Below, in pieces: positions 22,649 through 31,709 of a stretch of 34,851 nt of DNA; position 1 is the first letter of the stretch, and the number at the start of each line of letters is the position of its first letter. The notes under the pieces were generated by a model that had not been told where the DNA came from, ran no database searches, and saw nothing but the letters and a program-made list of their open reading frames with translations. A program made the translations under genes and the position numbers. This DNA comes from a filamentous cyanobacterium CCP3. Its GTDB lineage: Bacteria; Cyanobacteriota; Cyanobacteriia; Phormidesmidales; Phormidesmidaceae. The stretch is taken from assembly GCA_003022385.1 (NCBI GenBank), contig PYGV01000023.1:1-34851 (forward strand), in the 5' to 3' direction.

Positions 22649-22810
22649 TCTGCTCAGCAGTCTAACGACTTAGAGGTGGGGGCAGGCTTTACCTACGGAG
22701 AGAGCTAAATGGCTTAGAGCCCCCCATCTGGCGCCATGCTCCCTCATTGGAAAGATGTTGCCCTGCCCTGGGGTCTTTAGGATGCCAGTAAAGGCAAAAA
22801 TTACGAAACT

Positions 22811-23152
22811 ATGAGCAACACCACCATCATTAAAGTCACCTCCGAAGCCGCCCCGACGGGCTCTATGGGGCAAAAGCATCTGGCCCTGAGCAAAAAATTA
22901 GCGATGCGGCTGTGGGAAAATGAGCAGCCTGGCGAGGCCAAGCCAGAAACTCAACGGCCCTATGAGGCGATCGGCTATGTCATTAGCGGGCGCGCTGAAC
23001 TGCACCTCGAAGGTCAGATGGTGGTGCTCGAACCCGGCAACTCTTGGGTCGTCCCCGAAGGCGCTTCTCACACCTACAAAATTTTGGAACCCTTCACCGC
23101 CGTTGAAGTGACAACGCCCCCGGCTGTGGTCCACGGGCGGGATCAGGCCTAG
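22811..23152 (+). CDS. Small cupin-domain protein
   Basis: This 113-aa single-domain cupin has its second conserved motif as GNSWVVPEGASHTYKI, with Gly, Pro and His in the expected positions. The first motif (YEAIGYVISGRAELHLEG) lacks the usual HxH pair, so metal binding is doubtful and it may be a non-catalytic ligand binder. It is a free-standing gene. Confidence 0.82.
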   Translation: MSNTTIIKVTSEAAPTGSMGQKHLALSKKLAMRLWENEQPGEAKPETQRPYEAIGYVISGRAELHLEGQMVVLEPGNSWVVPEGASHTYKILEPFTAVEVTTPPAVVHGRDQA

Positions 23153-23216
23153 CGCTTGTATGGTCTGGGAATATCAGCCCCACCCTGGTGCCCTAGCTCT
23201 GCCTGGGCACCCCGTT

Positions 23217-23272
23217 TTCTCATGCTAAGAGGCAAAGCCTCCGATTCTCATGCTAAGAGGCAAAGCCTCCGA
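23217..23272. repeat. Two tandem 28-bp repeats with hairpins
   Basis: Two perfect 28-bp units (23217-23244 and 23245-23272) begin TTCTCATGCTAAG. Each contains the small stem GAGGC-AAA-GCCTC. They lie between the convergent cupin gene and the hypothetical gene, where a terminator would be expected. There are only two units, so this is not a CRISPR array. Confidence 0.85.
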
Positions 23273-23322
23273 CAATCATCCAGCGCAGAGCATTGGAACC
23301 AGGGACACGAGTGCAGCGTAAC

Positions 23323-24150
23323 CTAGTACGGGGCCTCGATCGCTTCAAACACCATATCGTTGGAGTCGAATAGAACCGATTCACCCGCCAATCCATTGGG
23401 CTTGACTTGAGCAGCCCAAAGCTTTCCTTCTGTGGCCCAAACCAGCCGTTTGCCGTCTAGCTCGGCCCACTCCCAAGTTGGGCAAGTGATGGGCGCTGCT
23501 GAGTTAGGCCCAACCAGTTCGTGCTCATCCCAATAGCAGCCTTTGCCCACCGGAGCACCCACTTCGGCATGGGCAATTTTGCGCAGCGTCCAGCCGTGGC
23601 CAATGGGTTTTTCAAAAATGTCTTTGTCCTGCCATTTGCGAATTTTGATGCGGTCTAACCAGGTCCAGCCGTCTCGAAGCAGACGCGGGTAATACACGCT
23701 CAAACACTCGCCGCCACAGCCGCCTTCGGGCTGGTACTGGGTATCTCGTTGCAGGGCTGGCGCATTGGGCGATTCTGCGTGGCCGTAGCCGTCATTCAAC
23801 CAGTATTTTGTTTTTCCGGTCCACAGGCCGCCACCGTGCCAGCAGTCACCCTTCGGAAAAAGCGCGATCGCCTTCAGGTAGGGCACTCGCGAAATGGCCG
23901 TCCAGGCCCCCCTCGCTTCTGACTGCCACTGGCCGTTCATGGCGAAATAGATGGCGTGTTTGCCGTCGGGCGAGATATCGCTGCGGCGTTCATAGATGCG
24001 GCCTTTGAGCCATTGCCCAAGCTGGAATTGGTCGCGATCGCGATCCCAGAGCAAAGTAGCCACGCGTTTGGATGGCCCTCTGCGAATCACCAGACCAACG
24101 GGGGCATGACTGGCGAGCAAAACGTGAATTCGAGGCGGAAACCGTGACAT
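23323..24150 (-). CDS. Conserved hypothetical protein, possibly beta-propeller-like
   Basis: This protein of about 275 aa is Trp- and Gly-rich. It has repeated strand-like blocks such as RRSDISPDGKHAIYFAM, TWEWAELDGKRLVWATEGKLWAAQV and GLAGESVLFDSNDM, which recall WD40/TolB-like propeller blades. It has no signal peptide or membrane helix. The ATG at 24150 is chosen over a TTG at 24174. I do not recognise a named family. It is a lone minus-strand gene. Confidence 0.7.
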   Translation of the reverse strand: MSRFPPRIHVLLASHAPVGLVIRRGPSKRVATLLWDRDRDQFQLGQWLKGRIYERRSDISPDGKHAIYFAMNGQWQSEARGAWTAISRVPYLKAIALFPKGDCWHGGGLWTGKTKYWLNDGYGHAESPNAPALQRDTQYQPEGGCGGECLSVYYPRLLRDGWTWLDRIKIRKWQDKDIFEKPIGHGWTLRKIAHAEVGAPVGKGCYWDEHELVGPNSAAPITCPTWEWAELDGKRLVWATEGKLWAAQVKPNGLAGESVLFDSNDMVFEAIEAPY

Positions 24151-24351
24151 TAGAATAAGTCTTGAAACAGCCAAACAGCCATAGCGCAGAACAGTGGATC
24201 ACCAATATTTTCAACTGCTCTTAAAAGTGCCCAGCCATGGCGACGCCGGTTTCTTTGACAACGTTCCTTAATCTTGAGCGAATTAAAATCCCTCTTTAGG
24301 TGTAGTGAATGACTGGGGGACAGCCCTGTAGCCTTAAATGGCACCAAGCCA

Positions 24352-25302
24352 ATGAGGATGACGGTAGGAATGGCGCTGGAAACGGTAGAGCAAGCCCAGG
24401 CTGTAACTCTAGAAAATACTGAAATCAGGTTGACGCTTCGGCCTGACTTAGGCGGGCGCATTGATCAGCTAGAAGACTTGAGAAATGGACATGCCTGGCT
24501 CTGGCATCCCGCTGACTATGCGCCTGAGACAACGCGATCGCTACCGGTCGGCGCATCCTTCGATGACCACTGGACCGGCGGCTGGGACGAGGTCTTTCCT
24601 AACGATGCGGCTGGTGAATTTCAGGGGCGAAATTTGGCCGACCACGGCGAGCTGTGGTCGCAGCGGTGGCAGGTTTTAGACAGAACACCCCTCAGTATCA
24701 CGCTGGGCTACCAGTGCCAGACAGTGCCAGTGTGGGTTAAAAAGACCATGCAGCTCGATGCCAATCGGCCTGATGCCAGCCTGGTTTACGAGTTCCAAAA
24801 TCAGTCTGAGCAGCAAATTCCGTTCTTGTTTAAGCACCATGCCGCGATCGCGATCGAAGCTGGCGATGAGATTCTGCTGCCCGACTGTTGGGTAGAACCA
24901 GCGTTTCTGGAGTTCAGCAAAATCATTGGCCAACCCGGCAAAACACGCTTTCCTAAAGCGATCGGGGCCAGCGGTGAAGCGGTGGACTTGCGAGTGATGC
25001 CGCCGCCCTCCTCGCAGCTGCAAGAGTTCTACTACACCTCTGAGCTATCGCAGGGGTTCTGCGGCATTCGTCACCAGCGCAGCCAGTCGGCTCTGCTCAT
25101 GACCTTTGATATCGCTGACTTCCCCTACGTCTGGATGTTTCAAAGCTATGGCGGGTGGCGGGGGCACTATGTGGTGGTGGTAGAACCCTGCAGCACGCTG
25201 CCTTCTGATCTAGAAGAAGCTTGCCACAATGGTACAGCAGCGCTGCTGCAACCCCAAGAGCACCAGCAGCGCAGGCTCACGCTGCAATTGCAGCGCGATT
25301 GA
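24352..25302 (+). CDS. Aldose 1-epimerase-like (galactose-mutarotase fold) protein
   Basis: This 316-aa protein has a galactose mutarotase-like beta-sandwich. Key stretches are IRLTLRPDLGGRIDQLEDLRNGHAWLWHP, DDHWTGGWDEVFPND, a mid-protein KHHAAIAI (with the His usually in the active site) and late FPYVWMFQSYGGWRGHYVVVVEPC. It probably interconverts anomers or binds a sugar or sugar phosphate. It stands alone on the plus strand ahead of the DUF29 gene. Confidence 0.8.
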   Translation: MRMTVGMALETVEQAQAVTLENTEIRLTLRPDLGGRIDQLEDLRNGHAWLWHPADYAPETTRSLPVGASFDDHWTGGWDEVFPNDAAGEFQGRNLADHGELWSQRWQVLDRTPLSITLGYQCQTVPVWVKKTMQLDANRPDASLVYEFQNQSEQQIPFLFKHHAAIAIEAGDEILLPDCWVEPAFLEFSKIIGQPGKTRFPKAIGASGEAVDLRVMPPPSSQLQEFYYTSELSQGFCGIRHQRSQSALLMTFDIADFPYVWMFQSYGGWRGHYVVVVEPCSTLPSDLEEACHNGTAALLQPQEHQQRRLTLQLQRD

Positions 25303-25338
25303 TAGGCTATACATAGGTAAAGAGCCAGGGGACTTACA

Positions 25339-25773
25339 ATGGCTAGCCTATACGAGACAGACTTTTACGCCTGGACTCAGCAGCAGTCAGCGCTGCTGAG
25401 ACGAAACGTCCTGGAAAAATTAGATTTGCCCCACCTCGTAGAGGAATTAGAAGACTTGGGACGACGAGAGCGGCAAGAGCTTCGAAACCGCCTGAGCGTG
25501 CTGTTGGGGCATCTGCTGAAGTGGCAATACCAACCAGAGCAGCGAGGTAATAGCTGGCGGGCCACCATTCGCGAGCAGCGCACTCAGGTTCAGCTAGTGT
25601 TGACCGATAACCCCAGCCTCAAGCCCTATCTGGCCGAAGCGCTGGCCATTGCCTATCAACTCGGCCAAGATCTGGCCGTACAAGAAACTGGCCTTGACTA
25701 CGATACTTTCCCTGCTGAGTGCCCCTACACCCTGACTCAAATTCTCGGCGAAACCTTCTTGCCCAGTCCCTAG
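25339..25773 (+). CDS. DUF29-family protein
   Basis: This 144-aa protein of the cyanobacteria-enriched DUF29 family begins with the hallmark LYETDFYAWTQQQSALLRR. LVEELEDLGRRERQELRNRLSVLLGHLLKW follows, then a helical C-terminal part. Biochemical function is unknown; many paralogues per genome and proximity to mobile DNA are typical. The terminator downstream (25784-25807) serves the opposite psbA gene. Confidence 0.9.
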   Translation: MASLYETDFYAWTQQQSALLRRNVLEKLDLPHLVEELEDLGRRERQELRNRLSVLLGHLLKWQYQPEQRGNSWRATIREQRTQVQLVLTDNPSLKPYLAEALAIAYQLGQDLAVQETGLDYDTFPAECPYTLTQILGETFLPSP

Positions 25774-25777
25774 GCAA

Positions 25778-25807
25778 ACAAAAAACGCCCCAGATGTCTG
25801 GGGCGTT
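25778..25807 (-). terminator. Rho-independent terminator of psbA
   Basis: On the minus strand an 11-bp perfect stem, AACGCCCCAGA/TCTGGGGCGTT (25784-25794 with 25797-25807), is followed by a T-rich run (25778-25783). It lies 54 bp after the psbA stop codon and fits an intrinsic terminator for that highly expressed gene. Confidence 0.9.
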
Positions 25808-25861
25808 GATTACCTTCATTCGACCTGTCACAGAATGGATGAGGCCTTAGCCTCTTAGAAC

Positions 25862-26947
25862 CTAACCGTTGATAGCAGGAGCCTGCAGGGCAACGGGGGT
25901 AACCTCACCGGCAGCCGCCAGGTCAAGGGGGAAGTTGTGAGCATTGCGCTCGTGCATCACTTCCATACCCAGGTTCGCCCGGTTGATCACATCCGCCCAG
26001 GTACCAATCACGCGGCCCTGGCTATCGAGAATCGACTGGTTGAAGTTGAACCCGTTCAGGTTGAACGCCATCGTGCTGATGCCCAAGGCGGTAAACCAGA
26101 TACCCACAACCGGCCAAGCACCCAAGAAGAAGTGCAGCGAGCGGCTGTTGTTGAAGCTGGCATATTGGAAGATGAGACGACCGAAGTAGCCGTGGGCCGC
26201 CACGATGTTGTAAGTCTCTTCTTCTTGGCCAAACTTGTAGCCGTAGTTCTGCGACTCGGTCTCGGTGGTCTCACGCACCAGCGAGGAGGTCACCAGAGAA
26301 CCGTGCATAGCAGAGAACAACGAACCACCGAACACACCAGCAACGCCCAGCATGTGGAAGGGGTGCATCAGAATGTTGTGCTCAGCCTGGAACACAATCA
26401 TGAAGTTGAACGTACCCGAGATACCCAGAGGCATGCCGTCCGAGAACGAACCTTGGCCCAGGGGGTAGATCAGGAACACGGCGGTAGCCGAAGCCAGAGG
26501 AGCGCTATAGGCAACGCAGATCCAGGGGCGCATGCCCAGGCGGTAGCTCAGTTCCCACTGCCGACCCATGTAGGCAAAAATGCCGATCAGGAAGTGGAAC
26601 ACAATCAGCTGGTAGGGGCCGCCGTTGTACAGCCACTCATCGAGGGAAGCGGCTTCCCAGATCGGGTAGAAGTGCAGGCCAATCGCATTTGACGAGGGCA
26701 CAACCGCACCAGAGATGATGTTGTTGCCGTACATCAGCGAACCAGCCACGGGCTCACGGATGCCGTCAATATCGACCGCAGGGGCGGCGATAAAGGCGAT
26801 GATGAAGCAAATGGTCGCGGTTAGCAGGGTGGGGATCATCAGTACGCCGAACCAGCCCACGTACAGGCGGTTCTCGGTGCTGGTCACCCACTGACAAAAC
26901 CGCTCCCAAGCTCCCGCATTGTCGCGGGCGCGAAGAGAAGTAGTCAT
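25862..26947 (-). CDS. psbA: Photosystem II D1 protein
   Basis: D1 binds the PSII electron-transfer cofactors and most manganese-cluster ligands. The 361-aa product starts MTTSLRARD. It has Y161 and D170 ([10 protein letters not shown]), H190 ([11 protein letters not shown]), H215 (SAMHGSL), S264 (YASFNN), H272 (RSLHFFL), and H332, E333, H337, D342 and A344 ([15 protein letters not shown]). The C-terminal extension after A344 is removed on maturation. Residue 130 is Gln (YMGRQWELS), the low-light D1:1-type identity; high-light forms carry Glu. The ATG at 26947 is chosen over an in-frame start 24 nt upstream. Confidence 0.98.
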   Translation of the reverse strand: MTTSLRARDNAGAWERFCQWVTSTENRLYVGWFGVLMIPTLLTATICFIIAFIAAPAVDIDGIREPVAGSLMYGNNIISGAVVPSSNAIGLHFYPIWEAASLDEWLYNGGPYQLIVFHFLIGIFAYMGRQWELSYRLGMRPWICVAYSAPLASATAVFLIYPLGQGSFSDGMPLGISGTFNFMIVFQAEHNILMHPFHMLGVAGVFGGSLFSAMHGSLVTSSLVRETTETESQNYGYKFGQEEETYNIVAAHGYFGRLIFQYASFNNSRSLHFFLGAWPVVGIWFTALGISTMAFNLNGFNFNQSILDSQGRVIGTWADVINRANLGMEVMHERNAHNFPLDLAAAGEVTPVALQAPAING

Positions 26948-27063
26948 GGTAAGAGTGCCAATGAATAACAACGAAAAATGAATTATGGATGATTAGCAAC
27001 TAAATCCAAGTTCAGGTGTGAAGGGTTACCGCAGGCAAAACTTCAGCCTTCGAACCGGAGTGG

Positions 27064-27090
27064 ATACTACCCATCCATATGCAGTGTAAA
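27064..27090 (-). promoter_or_regulatory. Candidate psbA promoter
   Basis: On the minus strand TTTACA (27085-27090) and TAGTAT (27064-27069) are separated by 15 bp (16 if CTTTAC is used), upstream of a leader of about 110 nt. It resembles a sigma-70-type psbA promoter. The spacing is slightly short. Confidence 0.35.
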
Positions 27091-27155
27091 GTTTCTCTTT
27101 TCTCCAGCAAATCGTGAGAAAGGAAAGTTTATTTCGTTGCACAAAAGTAAATGAG

Positions 27156-27503
27156 TTAGCCCGGTGGCCACCCCAAACCCCGACCCCCTAGCAGGTGCAG
27201 GTGTAAATGGTAGACCGTTTGCCCGCCGTTGCTTCCAGTATTAATCACCACTCGATAGCCGTCTTCAGTTAGGCCCGATTGGTCAGCGATTTCCTTAACA
27301 GTTAGCAACAAATGTCCTAACAGTTCTTTATCGTCTGCGGTTGCATCGGAAAGTTTAGGAATCGGCTGTTTGGGAATCACCAGAATGTGAGTTGGGGCCT
27401 GGGGCGTAATGTCGGTAAACGCCAGGCAGAGATCATCCTCATAGACAATATTGGCCGGAATCTCTTTGCGAATGATTTTGCCAAAGATGGTGTCGCCACT
27501 CAT
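27156..27503 (-). CDS. HIT-family nucleotide-binding protein (HINT-like)
   Basis: This 115-aa protein of the histidine-triad superfamily has the catalytic HxHxH motif ([11 protein letters not shown]) near the C-terminus. The N-terminal [20 protein letters not shown] is typical of HINT phosphoramidases, which hydrolyse AMP-lysine or AMP-amine substrates. It lies upstream of psbA on the same strand but with its own promoter gap. Confidence 0.95.
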   Translation of the reverse strand: MSGDTIFGKIIRKEIPANIVYEDDLCLAFTDITPQAPTHILVIPKQPIPKLSDATADDKELLGHLLLTVKEIADQSGLTEDGYRVVINTGSNGGQTVYHLHLHLLGGRGLGWPPG

Positions 27504-27548
27504 GGGAAAAGTTGAGCTAAAAGACGCCGCTATTGTCGCACGGGCCCA

Positions 27549-27574
27549 TTAATCGCACACCTTAATCGCACACC
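27549..27574. repeat. 13-bp tandem repeat at a stop codon
   Basis: TTAATCGCACACC occurs twice in perfect tandem (27549-27561 and 27562-27574). The right copy contains the TAA stop of the DAO-Rieske gene (KVCD-stop), so the second copy is untranslated duplicate sequence just past the gene. Confidence 0.8.
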
Positions 27575-29079
27575 TTTGGCTCCAGCGGCTTGACGGCAGG
27601 GCCGTGGAGAATATTGCCTTCGCAGCTAAAGCGGGAGCCGTGGCAGGGACAATCCCAGCTCTTTTCGGCCTGGTTCCAGGCGACGATGCAGCCCAGATGA
27701 GGGCACACGGCCGAGACGGTGTGCAGCTGGCCGCTGTCGTCGCGGTAGGCGGCAATCTTGCTGCCCTTGTGGGTGACGAGTTTGCCCTCGCCGGGGCCTA
27801 CGCTGTCGGCGGAGTCAAACAGGCCCTTGAGGCGATCGCCCACCCAGTGAGCGCCCACTTCCAGGTTTTGCTGAATAGACGTGGTGGTGACAAAGGGCGT
27901 GGGGCGAGTGGACTCGTACAGCTCGGCCCAGGGATTTTGAATGCCGAGAATGCGGTCTGATAGCACCATCGCCGAGAGAATAGACTTGGCCATGCCCCAG
28001 AGGCTAAAGCCGGTGGCAACAAAGGTGTGCTGGTGGGCCGGGGTGAGCTGGCCGATGTAGGGCAGCTTGTCAAACGAAATGTAGTCCTGGGTTGACCAGC
28101 GGTACTCAGGCTCGACCCCAAAGGTGCTGCGCAGGTAGCTCTCCAGGCGTTCAAAACGCTCATCGGTGGCCTGGTCTTCGCTGCCAACTTTGTGGCCTTC
28201 ACCGCCCACCATTAGCACCGTGCCGCCATCGGCAGCGGGGGTAGAGCGAATCGAGCGGTAGTTTTCGCCGACGCCAATGTACATGTCTTTGGGGGCTTGA
28301 GCTGGGTCAATGCGCCCGCCGACAATGTAGGACCGCTTGGGGTAAGTTTTGGCAAAGTAGAGGCCAATATCCAGAATGGGCAAGTTGGTGGCAATCACCA
28401 CATCCTGAGCGGTGACGGTGGGGCCGTTGTGGGTGATGACGCGGCAGGGGCTTTCGCCCTCGACGGTTTTGACGCGGGTTTGCTCAAAGACGTGGCTGCC
28501 GTCGCCGGGTAGGGTAGCTGCGATCGCCAGCGTGAACTTGCGCGGGTGAAACTGGGCCTCGTTGGGCATCATAATCGCCCCAGTGACCGGGAAGGGCAGA
28601 TCGACGCTCTCGACAAAGCTGGCGGGCAGGCCCAGGCTCTGGGCGGCTTCAACCTCGTCTTTGACCTTGGTTAGCCCATCAGCATCGGTGGCAAAGGTGT
28701 AGTTGGTCTTGCGCTCAAAGTCGCAGTCGATGTTGTCGGCGGCAACCAGGTCGGCCAGGCGAGCGATCGCGGCCCGGTTAGATTCGCCAAACAGCTGCGC
28801 CTTCTCGTGGCCGTGCTGCTTGATCAGATCGGCATAGATCAACTGCTGCAGGGCCGCGACTTTGGCCGTGGTATGGCCCGAAACGCCAGCCCCAATGCGA
28901 TCGGCCTCGATCAGCGCCACGGTCTTGCCCGCCTGCTTCAGCAGTTTAGCGGTGGTCACACCTGCTAGCCCCGCCCCCACGATCGCCACATCCACGCTGA
29001 TGTCCTGACTCAGAGTTGGGTAGCTAGAGGGCAGCGTGGAGTCAATCCAGTACGAAACGTGGCGTCCGGTGAGCGTCAT
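27562..29079 (-). CDS. DAO-type FAD oxidoreductase fused to a Rieske [2Fe-2S] domain
   Basis: This 505-aa fusion has an N-terminal FAD-binding domain (VAIVGAGLAGVTTAKLLKQAG at about 31-51, acidic E58 in VALIEAD) and a DAO-like substrate domain to about 400. A C-terminal Rieske cluster domain follows (CPHLGC ... CPCHGSRF, about 463-488). The Cys-His-Cys-His ligands are all present. The substrate is unknown. Such DadA-Rieske proteins are common in cyanobacteria and some other bacteria. A 13-bp tandem repeat spans its stop. Confidence 0.92.
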   Translation of the reverse strand: MTLTGRHVSYWIDSTLPSSYPTLSQDISVDVAIVGAGLAGVTTAKLLKQAGKTVALIEADRIGAGVSGHTTAKVAALQQLIYADLIKQHGHEKAQLFGESNRAAIARLADLVAADNIDCDFERKTNYTFATDADGLTKVKDEVEAAQSLGLPASFVESVDLPFPVTGAIMMPNEAQFHPRKFTLAIAATLPGDGSHVFEQTRVKTVEGESPCRVITHNGPTVTAQDVVIATNLPILDIGLYFAKTYPKRSYIVGGRIDPAQAPKDMYIGVGENYRSIRSTPAADGGTVLMVGGEGHKVGSEDQATDERFERLESYLRSTFGVEPEYRWSTQDYISFDKLPYIGQLTPAHQHTFVATGFSLWGMAKSILSAMVLSDRILGIQNPWAELYESTRPTPFVTTTSIQQNLEVGAHWVGDRLKGLFDSADSVGPGEGKLVTHKGSKIAAYRDDSGQLHTVSAVCPHLGCIVAWNQAEKSWDCPCHGSRFSCEGNILHGPAVKPLEPKVCD

Positions 29080-29590
29080 GGGGTAAGACCAGAATGAGAG
29101 GATAGCTTAATCCTCTCGTTCTAAAGTCCTATTCCCCTCTCTCTAGAGCGGTAACTCGATACCTGCCGTTGGGAGTAATGCTGTCGATGGGGGTTAGGGT
29201 AGTAGAGGAAGGTCAGGGGTAGGGGAGTAATAGAAATCCGAATCGCACAATGCCGGTTCCAAATAGGCAGCTTGCGTAGGGGGCATAGGCGAAGCCAACC
29301 CAGAGGCTTTACAGTGTTTGCCCAGCCCAGCCAGTAGCCAAAGCGGATTCAGCATAAGGGGCAGGGGTTTTGGCGTACGGAGGAGCGGTATATCTCCGGG
29401 TTGCTGGAGACAACCGGAGAAATTGGCGAGCAAAAAGGGCAGTCTTCGCAATCTTGTGAGATAAGCATCCTGCCTGTCCTGGAGAGACAGTTGGGACGGC
29501 TATCCCACAGAGTATTCAGTCAGGATTTGGCATTACACAAAATCTTGAGCATCCTGACAATAAAGACGCCAGAAGGATGCGATTGCCACA
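29080..29590. other. Intergenic stretch with a small hairpin, no gene
   Basis: About 510 bp with no credible gene; an 85-codon frame here lacks protein-like composition. A hairpin pairs CTCCGG-G-TTG (29394-29403) with CAACCGGAG (29411-29419) around a 7-nt loop. Nothing else is recognised. Confidence 0.4.
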
Positions 29591-30043
29591 TCAAAAGGCC
29601 CGGCGCAGGCGCTCTAGCAGCACCTGCAGCTGTTCTAGCTCGACCGGGCTCAGCTGCTCAAAGCGCTCCTTTATACAGGCAATGTGGGCAGGAAACACCT
29701 CTTCAAACACCGCTTGCCCAGCGGTTGTGAGCTGCACCACAACGCTGCGGCGATTGTCGGCGGGGGTTTCGCGCTGCACCAGCTGCTTCTGCACCAGGCG
29801 ATCGACTACCCCAGTCAGAGTGCCCTTGGTAATCAGGGTTTTTTCGCCAATGTCGCCCATGGTCATGCCCTGGGTGTTGCCCAGGGTAGCAATCACGTCG
29901 AACTGGGCGGGGGTGAGGTCAAACTGCCGCACGTGGGCGTCAGAATAGGCCGAAAACGCCTGGTACGTGCGGGCCAGCTCCCGCATAACCGGAATGAACG
30001 GCTCCTGAGCCGCCTGAACAGATGAAGCAGAGGGCATCGGCAT
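29591..30043 (-). CDS. MarR-family transcriptional regulator
   Basis: This 150-aa winged-helix regulator has the recognition helix in MTMGDIGEKTLITKGTLTGVVDRLVQKQLVQRE. The wing DNRRSVVVQLT follows, with dimerisation helices at both ends. It lies 30 bp downstream of the apocarotenoid oxygenase stop on the same strand. A palindrome GTTAGA-N5-TCTAAC (30062-30078) in that gap is a likely autoregulatory operator. Confidence 0.92.
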   Translation of the reverse strand: MPMPSASSVQAAQEPFIPVMRELARTYQAFSAYSDAHVRQFDLTPAQFDVIATLGNTQGMTMGDIGEKTLITKGTLTGVVDRLVQKQLVQRETPADNRRSVVVQLTTAGQAVFEEVFPAHIACIKERFEQLSPVELEQLQVLLERLRRAF

Positions 30044-30061
30044 CAGCCCCTTATAGTTCTA

Positions 30062-30078
30062 GTTAGATTAATTCTAAC
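30062..30078. promoter_or_regulatory. Candidate MarR operator overlapping a stop codon
   Basis: GTTAGA-TTAAT-TCTAAC is a perfect 6-5-6 inverted repeat 19 bp upstream of the marR start. It includes the TAG stop (30074-30076) of the upstream apocarotenoid oxygenase. Size and position fit a MarR dimer site. Confidence 0.6.
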
Positions 30079-31597
30079 CCTGAGCTTCCTGAGAGCCAGC
30101 CTCTGGCCCAAAGTAGTGGGGCACAAAGCTACCGTGCAGACCGTAGGGCACGTGGTGGGGCAGCTTTAAGCGAGCCACAGGGCCAGCCTCAATGTCTTTG
30201 CCCTCCAAAATCACCAGGTCAGAGCACTGGCGCTCAGCGTTATACATCAGCACCAGCACCCAGCCGTCGTCTTCGCCCTGTCCCTGGGGGCGGGGCACAA
30301 ACAAGGGCTCGCCCATAAACCCGCGTGGGGCAGCGCTCCACACCTGGGTTTCGCCTGTGTGGGTATCGAGCTTAAGCAGGGCTTGCAGCGGCGCGTTGCC
30401 CTGGGGTGCGTGGGCGGTGCCAATAAAGAGATAGCGGTAGGGCCGCCCCAGGAAGTCGGGGTGCAGGGTGGGAAACTCCACACAGCGGGGCACTTGTTTG
30501 CTGACCTCAGCCGTATCCGCCTCTAGATCGAGGCTAAAGCGCCACAGTTCCCCTGCTGGCACACTGTCAAAGTTGACGTCGCGAAAGTCGCTGCTGCCGT
30601 CTAAAGAGGGGAAACTGCCGTAGCAAACAGAATCAACTACAATCTGGCCATCCTGCTCAAAGGCATTGGCGTGGTGAAACACAAAGCAGGGGTCAGTTTC
30701 GATCACCTGCATGGGGTCGCCATTGCGGGGAACGATCAGAATTTTGGTTGGTTCTTTAGGGTTGAAGCTAATGCATTCTGCCGCGCCCTTGAACCCCAGC
30801 AAAAAGGGAATTGGCCCGAAGCTCACCGGGTTTTGGAAAAAGATGGCGTAGTTGGGGGTGAGGGCAAAGTCGTGAATAAAGGCAAAGCCAGGAATCGAAT
30901 GGCTGTGCTGGCGGATAGCATTGCCCTGGGCGTCGATTTCGTAGAGCGTGATCTTGCTAGATAGCCCGGTTTTGAGCGAAAAGCCTACCAGTCGCTGGTC
31001 GCCGTGGTGGCCAGGGTCGATTTTAGGGTGAGCGGTGAAGGAACCGCCGGGAGCAATCAGCCCGTTTAGATAGTCTAGCCCCAGGGTTTCTAGGGTAGCG
31101 GGGTCCAAACGGTGGGGCTCGGCTGCTTCCCACAGGGCCAATAGCTTGTCGGCCCAGTAGACGATGTGGGTGTTGGCAATATTCTTGAGGTTGAGGTCAA
31201 AGGCGTTGGCCAAAGGACCGCCGGGCTTTTGGGTGCCAAACACGCCGCGATACAGCGGTTTGTCAGCCTGCTGCTCGGCTACGTAGCCTTCTGTGCGCAC
31301 AAAGCGGTTGCGAAAAAATGCTTTCCCCTCTTGAATGGCAAGGCTGCTGATCATGCCATCCCCATCAAACGGGTGCTTGACGGAGTAGCCGTTGACGTCG
31401 AGCAGGCCGGGGCCATTGCGAAACAGGGTGCCCTCAAGCTCTGCCGGAATGTGGCCCTCAATGTCGGTAACCCAATAGCTGTACTCGTTGGGCTGAGAGC
31501 GATAGCCGCTGCTCCAGTCTTCGACAGAAAAAGCGGCGTTAGACCCGGCCTCAGCGGCGGTCATGGTAGGGGAGTTGATGATGGGGTAGGTAGGCAT
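30074..31597 (-). CDS. Carotenoid cleavage oxygenase (apocarotenoid 15,15'-oxygenase-like)
   Basis: This 507-aa member of the RPE65/ACO family cleaves apocarotenoids to retinal-type products. The four iron-binding histidines expected in the seven-bladed propeller are seen at H190 (FTAHPKIDP), H242 (FIHDFALT), H308/H309 (CFVFHHANAFE) and H488 (YGLHGSFVPHY). GTLFRNGPGLLDVNG near residue 57 is the conserved family start. It is closest in type to Synechocystis Sll1541. It lies upstream of marR, possibly co-transcribed. Confidence 0.93.
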   Translation of the reverse strand: MPTYPIINSPTMTAAEAGSNAAFSVEDWSSGYRSQPNEYSYWVTDIEGHIPAELEGTLFRNGPGLLDVNGYSVKHPFDGDGMISSLAIQEGKAFFRNRFVRTEGYVAEQQADKPLYRGVFGTQKPGGPLANAFDLNLKNIANTHIVYWADKLLALWEAAEPHRLDPATLETLGLDYLNGLIAPGGSFTAHPKIDPGHHGDQRLVGFSLKTGLSSKITLYEIDAQGNAIRQHSHSIPGFAFIHDFALTPNYAIFFQNPVSFGPIPFLLGFKGAAECISFNPKEPTKILIVPRNGDPMQVIETDPCFVFHHANAFEQDGQIVVDSVCYGSFPSLDGSSDFRDVNFDSVPAGELWRFSLDLEADTAEVSKQVPRCVEFPTLHPDFLGRPYRYLFIGTAHAPQGNAPLQALLKLDTHTGETQVWSAAPRGFMGEPLFVPRPQGQGEDDGWVLVLMYNAERQCSDLVILEGKDIEAGPVARLKLPHHVPYGLHGSFVPHYFGPEAGSQEAQG

Positions 31598-31709
31598 CTC
31601 GATTGGGAAGGTAAAAGATATAGACGGATTACAAAGACAGGGTGCATAACCCTAGGCGGTAGTGCCATCCATCGGCCTGCCTATTGCAGGCGCGATCGCT
31701 GGCCCTGAG

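Noticed and set aside
23217-23272. CRISPR array
   Set aside because: There are only two directly abutting repeats without spacers and no cas genes.
25937-26692. 251-codon plus-strand ORF antisense to psbA
   Set aside because: It is a shadow of the strongly conserved psbA coding strand and has no ribosome site.
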